DNA of 64,000 nt from NCBI GenBank assembly GCA_019694575.1, contig JAIBBR010000001.1, positions 1-64,000 of the forward strand, read 5' to 3'. Under the pieces are notes generated by a model. The model worked only from the letters and a program-made list of their open reading frames with translations, did no database searches and was not told the DNA's origin. Position 1 is the first letter of the stretch; each line of letters starts with the position of its first letter. Shown here piece after piece: positions 59,399-64,000 of the stretch. This stretch comes from Myxococcaceae bacterium. Lineage in GTDB: Bacteria > Myxococcota > Myxococcia > Myxococcales > Myxococcaceae. Position numbers and translations under genes: made by a program.

Positions 59399-59757
59399 GC
59401 CTCGCGAAAATGCACCGACACATCGAGCGGGCCGAACGCCGCCAGCGAGTGCAAGCTGCTGCGCTGCCAGCGCCGGCCTGAAGAGCCGTGCAGCTCGATT
59501 TTGTAGCGCTCCGCCGTCGCGACTTTTTGCAGCTCGGCGATCCAGCTCACGAAGGCGCCCAGGCCCGTGGAGTTCATGAATTCAACATCGGCCAGGTTCA
59601 CCCGCACCACCCGTGCGTGTTGCGACAGCGCCGACGCGTGAATGTCGAGCAGTTGCTTGCGCAGCGCGGTGACATCTTGCACGTCGCCTTGGCCCGTGAG
59701 CGAAAACACCATTTCTTGGCAAGCGACTGCGAGTCCAACGGGTTGGGCAGTGTTCAT
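59395..59757 (-). CDS. STAS-domain antagonist protein
   Basis: A protein of 120 residues with a STAS fold. The phosphorylatable block is VEFMNSTGLGAFVSWI, where Ser/Thr in MNSTGLG would be the target of the kinase encoded by the overlapping upstream gene. The unphosphorylated form would bind that kinase. The N-terminus is slightly divergent from SpoIIAA. Its stop overlaps the 3' end of the convergent phosphatase gene by 4 bases, and its start overlaps the kinase stop (ATGA). No sigma factor gene is close by, so the output may be non-transcriptional. Confidence 0.83.
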   Translation of the reverse strand: MNTAQPVGLAVACQEMVFSLTGQGDVQDVTALRKQLLDIHASALSQHARVVRVNLADVEFMNSTGLGAFVSWIAELQKVATAERYKIELHGSSGRRWQRSSLHSLAAFGPLDVSVHFREA

Positions 59758-60215
59758 GAAAGGCTCCGGGTGGCGGCCACGCAGGTGCGGGTGCCGTTGT
59801 CGACGACTGAAATTGAAAAGCCCCCTTCAGCGGCAATGCGATAGAGGCCCAGCTGCGTTTGCCGCGACTGGCGCTGCGCGCTGATGCGCATGTGCTCGAG
59901 GTACAGCTCGTGAATGTCGGGAGCGACGCGAATTTCGTCGACGGTTTTCTTCAGCTCGTCGAGGCGCGAAATGGCGCCTGACCTGGAGCACACCTGCACG
60001 CGCAAGTCGGCCCCCTCGATTTTTACCTGCAGGGTGTTGTCGCCTTTGCCCGACGTGCCGTACTTGATGGCGTTCTCGACCAATTCAGAAGCGGCCATGA
60101 CCGCGGCGTCTGACACGTCTTCGGGGGTGCTTTGCAGAAACTGAGCGACTTTGGCGCGCACATCAACCAATGCCGACCAGAGAGAAGGGAGCTCGACAAC
60201 CAACGTGTCAGTCAC
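59754..60215 (-). CDS. HATPase-type kinase of the anti-sigma (RsbW/SpoIIAB) kind
   Basis: A protein of 153 residues from GTG at 60215. The N-box AASELVENAIKYG and a later region (LQVKIEGADLRVQV) with a divergent G-box fit a GHKL ATPase of the RsbW type. The G1 box is not standard, so kinase activity is likely but not certain. It would phosphorylate the STAS protein encoded by the overlapping downstream gene and be opposed by the SpoIIE-like phosphatase. GGGG lies about 7 bases upstream of the GTG. Confidence 0.83.
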   Translation of the reverse strand: MTDTLVVELPSLWSALVDVRAKVAQFLQSTPEDVSDAAVMAASELVENAIKYGTSGKGDNTLQVKIEGADLRVQVCSRSGAISRLDELKKTVDEIRVAPDIHELYLEHMRISAQRQSRQTQLGLYRIAAEGGFSISVVDNGTRTCVAATRSLS

Positions 60216-60275
60216 GATGAAAACCCCGCCTTAATAAATTGGGTGATGAAGCAAAAACATCACATCACATTCACG

Positions 60276-60722
60276 TCACCGAAGGGTGACGGGAACACGG
60301 TTCACGCCGGCGCCGACGAAAATTTTGCAGTCATCGAAACGCGGTGGACCAAAGCTTCGTGGGTTACGTGACACCCCGACAGGCTCAGAGGGAATACCGA
60401 ACCAGCCGGTGTCGATTTTTCCATTGCCGTTAGAATCTTGAGCGACGCCCACTGCGTACCAGCCGGGCTTCAAACCCGTAAATACGATGCGCTGTGGGTT
60501 ACTGCTCACCGGTACCCACCTTTGCATGACGGCTTGCTCTCCCTTGGTGGGGAACGTCTCTTTCTGGTTATGCACTGTGACGAAAAATTGACCCGCCAGG
60601 GTGTTCACTTCAGAAATGTCGACTTCGATGGTGCCGGTGCCGTCAGGGGTGGGTGAGCCACCGTCAGTCAATTGCCCGGCAGCCAGGGTGCTCAGAAGAC
60701 TGACCAGTGCGAACAGTTTCAT
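60276..60722 (-). CDS. Secreted DUF2141 protein
   Basis: A protein of 148 residues with a signal peptide (MKLFALVSLLSTLAAG). The body has LAGQFFVTVHNQ, GLKPGWYAVGVAQDSNGNGKIDTGWFGIPSEPVGVS, which is the core block of DUF2141 (seen split: HNQ..., DSNGNGKIDT, GIPSEPVG). Family members are small exported beta-sandwich proteins of unknown role. GAGGAG 7 bases upstream of the ATG supports the start. It stands alone between the kinase gene and an unrelated hypothetical gene. Confidence 0.82.
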   Translation of the reverse strand: MKLFALVSLLSTLAAGQLTDGGSPTPDGTGTIEVDISEVNTLAGQFFVTVHNQKETFPTKGEQAVMQRWVPVSSNPQRIVFTGLKPGWYAVGVAQDSNGNGKIDTGWFGIPSEPVGVSRNPRSFGPPRFDDCKIFVGAGVNRVPVTLR

Positions 60723-60782
60723 GGCGAGCTCCTCGAGACCGACCTTGGGGCGAAAACGCTCGCCTTGGCGTGCACGTACTGG

Positions 60783-61205
60783 CTACTTCGACAGAACAAT
60801 ATGTTTCTCGATGAGCTCGCTCGGTATCGCCGTCAGGCGGTTGCGTTCTTCGGCGTTGAGCCGCGCATGGTGTTTCGCCACCAGCCCCGAAACGATTTGA
60901 ATCATCTGCTCGCGGCCGATACGAAACTGCCCGAGGGAGTTCTCGCTCGCGGCATCGAGCACGCGCTGCTTCAAGTCAGCGTTGAAAATGTGATCGACCC
61001 AAATGGGCCCGATCGCGTCGCCGAACGCTTGAAACTCGTCGATCAGCCGGTTGCCGAGATCAGAAATCTCGGCCTTGGTGATTAACGCACCGAAAGCGGC
61101 GATCGATTCTTCAATCAAGGTCGCCATTTCTTGCGGGGTGAGCTGCCCATCGTCTTGAACACCGGTGCTCAATGATGCTTTGACTCGGCCGGTTCGGTGG
61201 TTCAT
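60783..61205 (-). CDS. Hypothetical helical protein
   Basis: A protein of 140 residues with no recognised motif. It is predicted mostly helical with charged segments (EEMATL-like, [32 protein letters not shown]). No signal peptide or membrane segment. It lies 93 bases downstream of the thiolase gene on the same strand. It keeps the codon pattern of the region, so it is probably a gene. No function is inferred. Confidence 0.6.
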   Translation of the reverse strand: MNHRTGRVKASLSTGVQDDGQLTPQEMATLIEESIAAFGALITKAEISDLGNRLIDEFQAFGDAIGPIWVDHIFNADLKQRVLDAASENSLGQFRIGREQMIQIVSGLVAKHHARLNAEERNRLTAIPSELIEKHIVLSK

Positions 61206-61298
61206 TTCGAAAGCGAGGTTATCGCCCGCTGGTCAATGCCCGCAAGTTCAACGCTTCGCCCCTGGCATTGGCCGAAAGCGCCTCGAAAAATCGAGGCG

Positions 61299-62498
61299 TC
61301 AGGGTGCTTCAAAGGTGGCGGCGATGCCTTGGCCCACGCCGATACACATGCTCGCCAAGCCGCGTTTGGCGCCGCGCGCCTTCATGGCATGGAGCAGGGT
61401 GGTGACAATGCGTGCGCCGCTCATGCCCAAGGGGTGCCCGAGCGCAATCGCGCCGCCGTTCACGTTCACCTTCGCGGTGTCCAGCTCCAGGTCTTTGATG
61501 CAGGCCAGAGACTGCGCGGCGAAGGCTTCGTTGAGCTCCACCAGATCGACCTCCGAGGTTTTCCACCCCGCGCGCGCGAGCGCCTTCTTCGACGCCGGCA
61601 CCGGGCCCACGCCCATGAACCGCGGGCTGACGCCGGCTGTTCCACTCGAAACGTAACGGGCGAGCGGGGTGGCTTTCAGCTCCTTCGCCAAGCGTTCGCT
61701 CATCAACAACACCGCGCTCGCGCCGTCGTTCAAGGTAGAAGAGTTGCCCGCGGTCACCGTACCTCCTTCGCGGAAGGCTGCTTTCAACGTCGCCAATTTT
61801 TCGAGGGTGCTGTCGGCGCGCGGCCCTTCGTCTTGCGATACCACGACGGGTGGGCCCTTTTTCTGCGGCAGCTCGACTGACACCAACTCGCTCGCGAAAC
61901 GTCTTTCAGTCTGCGCGGCCACTGCCCGTCGATGCGACTCGAGCGCGAAGGCGTCTTGCGCTTCACGTGAAATCTGCCACTGCTCGGCCACGTTCTCAGC
62001 GGTCTCTCCCATTTGCTCGAGTGGAAACAGCGCCACAAGCTTCGGGTTGGGAAAGCGCCACCCGAGTGAAGTGTCGAACATTTCCCACTTGCCGTTGGGG
62101 AAACCCTCGGCCGGCTTGGGCATCGACCACGGTGCGCGGGTCATCGACTCGACACCGCCGGCGATCACCATGTCGGCTTCGCCCACCTCAATCATGCGGG
62201 CCGCGGCCACCACTGCCTCTAACCCGCTGCCGCACAACCGGTTCACGGTCGCGGCCGGGACCGACTCGGGAAAACCCGCCAGCAGCACGCCCATGCGCGC
62301 CACGTTGCGGTTGTCTTCACCGGCCTGGTTCGCGCAGCCGAAATACACCTCGTCGATACGCGCGACATCAACCGCGGTGCGCTTGACCAACGCCTTCAAC
62401 ACCAAGGCCGCCAAGTCGTCGGGGCGAATGTCTTTGAGTGCTCCGCGGTATTTGCCAATCGGCGTGCGCACCGCGTCGATGATCAATGCTTGGCTCAT
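61299..62498 (-). CDS. Acetyl-CoA acyltransferase (thiolase)
   Basis: A protein of 399 residues, the normal thiolase size. Catalytic residues are visible: C89 in [11 protein letters not shown] (acyl-enzyme), H355 in [11 protein letters not shown] and C385 in SMCIGVGQG (base). It cleaves 3-ketoacyl-CoA in beta-oxidation or makes acetoacetyl-CoA; which direction cannot be told. It follows the dehydrogenase gene by 10 bases on the same strand. The dehydrogenase could process a related acyl or quinone-linked substrate. Confidence 0.93.
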   Translation of the reverse strand: MSQALIIDAVRTPIGKYRGALKDIRPDDLAALVLKALVKRTAVDVARIDEVYFGCANQAGEDNRNVARMGVLLAGFPESVPAATVNRLCGSGLEAVVAAARMIEVGEADMVIAGGVESMTRAPWSMPKPAEGFPNGKWEMFDTSLGWRFPNPKLVALFPLEQMGETAENVAEQWQISREAQDAFALESHRRAVAAQTERRFASELVSVELPQKKGPPVVVSQDEGPRADSTLEKLATLKAAFREGGTVTAGNSSTLNDGASAVLLMSERLAKELKATPLARYVSSGTAGVSPRFMGVGPVPASKKALARAGWKTSEVDLVELNEAFAAQSLACIKDLELDTAKVNVNGGAIALGHPLGMSGARIVTTLLHAMKARGAKRGLASMCIGVGQGIAATFEAP

Positions 62499-62508
62499 GG
62501 GGCTCCCT

Positions 62509-63537
62509 TCAAACTGTCAGCACCACATTGCCGAAGGTTTTGCGGTCTTCGAGCAGTTGGTGGGCTTGCGCTGCTTGCGTGAGTGGCAACGTGCAGTTGA
62601 GCACCGGCTTCAACCGGCCCTCGTCGACCAACTTCAAAATGCGAAACAAGTCGCCCTTGCTACCCATGGTGCTGCCGAGCAGCGAAATGCGTTTGTAAAA
62701 AAGCACGCGCAAATCGAGTGATACCGCGTGGCCGGTGGTGGCGCCGCAGGTCACTAAGCGGCCCCCGTAGGGCAGACACGCCACGCTCTTTTCGAAAGTA
62801 CTGGCGCCGACATGTTCGAAGACCACGTCGACCATGCGGCGTTGGGTGCGCTGCTTCACCTCGTCGACGAAGTCGTGCGTGGTGTAATTGATCAGCTCAT
62901 CGGCTCCGAGCGCTTTGGCTTTTTGCAACTTGGCGTCGGTCGACGCGGTGGCGAACACCGTCGCACCGAGCAGCTTGGCGATTTGTACCCCGGCGCTGCC
63001 TACGCCTGAGCCGGCGGCATGCACCAGCACTGTCTCGCCCGCTTGAAGTTGCGCACGGCGAACCAGCATGGTCCACGCGGTCAAAAACGTGAGTGGCAGG
63101 CAGGCGGCTTCGGCGAACGAGAGCGCTTGGGGTTTCGGCAGCACATTTTGTCGCGGCACGCAGAGGTATTCAGCGTAACCGCCGGCCAAGTGCTCGCCGA
63201 TGATGCGGTAGCCCTTGCAGAGATTGTCTTCGCCTTTGAGGCAGCGTTCGCACGCGCCGCACGACAGGCCAGGGTTCACCACCACTTCGGTACCGACGGG
63301 CAGATCGTCGACTTCAGCGCCCGCCGCGTCGATCACCCCCGCCACGTCACTGCCCAGCACGTGGGGGAACGAGAGCTTCAACCCCGGCCAGCCCTTGCGG
63401 GTCCACACGTCTAAGTGGTTCAGCGCCACCGCTTTGACCTTCACCCGCACTTCGCGGGCCTTCGGCTGAGGAATCGGCAAGTCCATGACTTCAAGGGCTT
63501 GCGGCCCGCCGTGTTGTCTAAAGGCGACTGCTCTCAT
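62509..63537 (-). CDS. Zinc-type medium-chain dehydrogenase/quinone oxidoreductase
   Basis: A protein of 342 residues of the MDR superfamily. The structural zinc lobe C-G-A-C-E-R-C and later C ([14 protein letters not shown]) is present, but the catalytic-zinc Cys near residue 40 is replaced ([10 protein letters not shown]). The Rossmann part has [14 protein letters not shown]. The absence of the catalytic ligand fits a quinone oxidoreductase or zinc-lacking enoyl reductase. The substrate is unknown. ATG at 63537 is chosen for the family-typical start. It is the first gene of a pair with the thiolase. Confidence 0.88.
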   Translation of the reverse strand: MRAVAFRQHGGPQALEVMDLPIPQPKAREVRVKVKAVALNHLDVWTRKGWPGLKLSFPHVLGSDVAGVIDAAGAEVDDLPVGTEVVVNPGLSCGACERCLKGEDNLCKGYRIIGEHLAGGYAEYLCVPRQNVLPKPQALSFAEAACLPLTFLTAWTMLVRRAQLQAGETVLVHAAGSGVGSAGVQIAKLLGATVFATASTDAKLQKAKALGADELINYTTHDFVDEVKQRTQRRMVDVVFEHVGASTFEKSVACLPYGGRLVTCGATTGHAVSLDLRVLFYKRISLLGSTMGSKGDLFRILKLVDEGRLKPVLNCTLPLTQAAQAHQLLEDRKTFGNVVLTV

Positions 63538-63611
63538 GGGCGATGCTCCGTGTCCTTGCCGTGTGTGAAGCCGGGTGGTTATAAGCCTGCGCGTTCGAAA
63601 AGCCATCGGAG

Positions 63612-64000
63612 ATGAAACAAGTGAACCGTGTATTTGCCAGTTGTGTCGCTGTCATTGCAGTGAGCCTTTTCGCGTGTGGCCCTGCGCGCCCCAAAAGTGA
63701 CGCAGGCACAGGAGGCGGCACCGGCACCGGCGGTGGCGGAGCCTGCGTCGGCAATTGCGGCACCGGCGGTGGTTCAGGGGGCGGTGGCGGCGGCACGGGC
63801 GGTGGCACGGGCGGTGGCAGCTCTGGTGTCGACGGCGGCGGCCTGCGCGACGTGACGGTGGCGCAAGCGCGGCAGGCCACGTTCTGCACTGACAACGTGA
63901 AGCTCACCGGAGTCGTGGTGACGGCGCTCGACAACGTCTTTCAAGGTGGCCAAGGCGATTACACCGCGCAGTTCTGGGTGGCTGACCCGAACAACCCGGG
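63612..64000 (+). CDS. Lipoprotein with a Gly-rich linker (partial, runs off the window)
   Basis: An open frame from ATG at 63612 to the end of the window (130 codons, no stop). It has a lipoprotein signal (SLFACG, Cys about residue 22), then a linker of about 45 residues dominated by Gly with GGGTGTGGGG-type runs, then the beginning of a folded region (QARQATFCTDNVKLTGVVVTAL). Gly-rich spacers of this kind after the lipid anchor are common in myxobacterial surface lipoproteins. It is divergent from the zinc dehydrogenase gene. The folded part resembles the start of an OB- or nuclease-type exported domain in outline only; no family is claimed. Confidence 0.8.
   Translation, partial: MKQVNRVFASCVAVIAVSLFACGPARPKSDAGTGGGTGTGGGGACVGNCGTGGGSGGGGGGTGGGTGGGSSGVDGGGLRDVTVAQARQATFCTDNVKLTGVVVTALDNVFQGGQGDYTAQFWVADPNNP

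Noticed and set aside
61669-62721. 350-codon open frame antisense to the thiolase and dehydrogenase genes
   Set aside because: Crosses the junction of two well-supported genes; serine-rich shadow composition.
1-64000. tRNA, rRNA and riboswitch genes
   Set aside because: I scanned for T-loop-like GGTTC and for known leader motifs but found no cloverleaf or aptamer that holds up.

Overview
The window looks like chromosomal DNA of a Myxococcota (deltaproteobacterial, myxobacterium-like) organism with roughly 60% GC. Grounds for this: many lipoproteins with DAG/DGG-rich leaders, a RomR-like response regulator, a TonB-domain/TonB-dependent-receptor fusion, Cys-rich repeat lipoproteins, a PilZ fusion protein, a GldA-GldF-GldG ABC system, an ECF sigma/anti-sigma/caspase operon and partner-switching regulators. 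The assignment is inferred from gene content; no rRNA, tRNA or other phylogenetic marker was found. Coding density is high, many neighbours overlap by 1-4 bases, and no gene-free stretch exceeds 300 bases.

Layout. 1-2.7 kb: end of an IS4-type transposase, then a leftward MoxR ATPase / VWA protein / cyclic-nucleotide-binding set. 2.75-2.93 kb: a 182-bp element bounded by 21-bp inverted repeats. 2.9-8 kb: a 2OG-Fe(II) oxygenase, a PilZ-TM-AMIN fusion, a TPR-like membrane protein, a frameshifted TauE/SafE remnant, and a metallopeptidase/ATP-grasp pair. 8.2-14.5 kb: ABC-F ATPase, lipoprotein plus delta-1-pyrroline-5-carboxylate dehydrogenase, Fur regulator, DmeF cation exporter and a PAP2 phosphatase. 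14.5-18.1 kb: a leftward operon (di-heme oxidoreductase, imelysin, P460-type cytochrome, putative barrel protein) whose first start codon lies inside a strong Fur box. 18.3-23.9 kb: isolated nuoA-nuoB, a MetE-like protein, MutY and a Cas4-like nuclease. 24-29.2 kb: tandem paralogous lipoproteins, tcdA, tatD and a Trm112-like gene. 29.2-32.8 kb: the TonB/receptor fusion and a lipoprotein.

32.8-42.2 kb is a long leftward run: lipoprotein A, ECF sigma, anti-sigma with a DUF4384-like domain, a secreted caspase with EF-hand and barrel-like tail, lipoprotein B (paralogue of A), an 8-bp tandem repeat, a Cys-rich lipoprotein and a lidless Hsp70. This is the strongest candidate for an undescribed system: a cell-envelope protease regulon controlled by its own sigma factor. 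42.3-46.9 kb holds gldA-gldF-gldG-DUF4340 (leftward).

47-64 kb: lysC, a NarL-like regulator with a degenerate receiver, a cytoplasmic HtrA-like protease, a REC-GAF-GGDEF cyclase, a CheW-like protein, a RomR-like regulator, valS with an unusual tail, nadC, a SpoIIE-type phosphatase facing a STAS/HATPase pair, a DUF2141 protein, a thiolase with a zinc-type dehydrogenase, and the start of a Gly-rich lipoprotein cut by the window edge. The polarity, signalling and c-di-GMP genes suggest a motile, surface-living bacterium, but that is inference.
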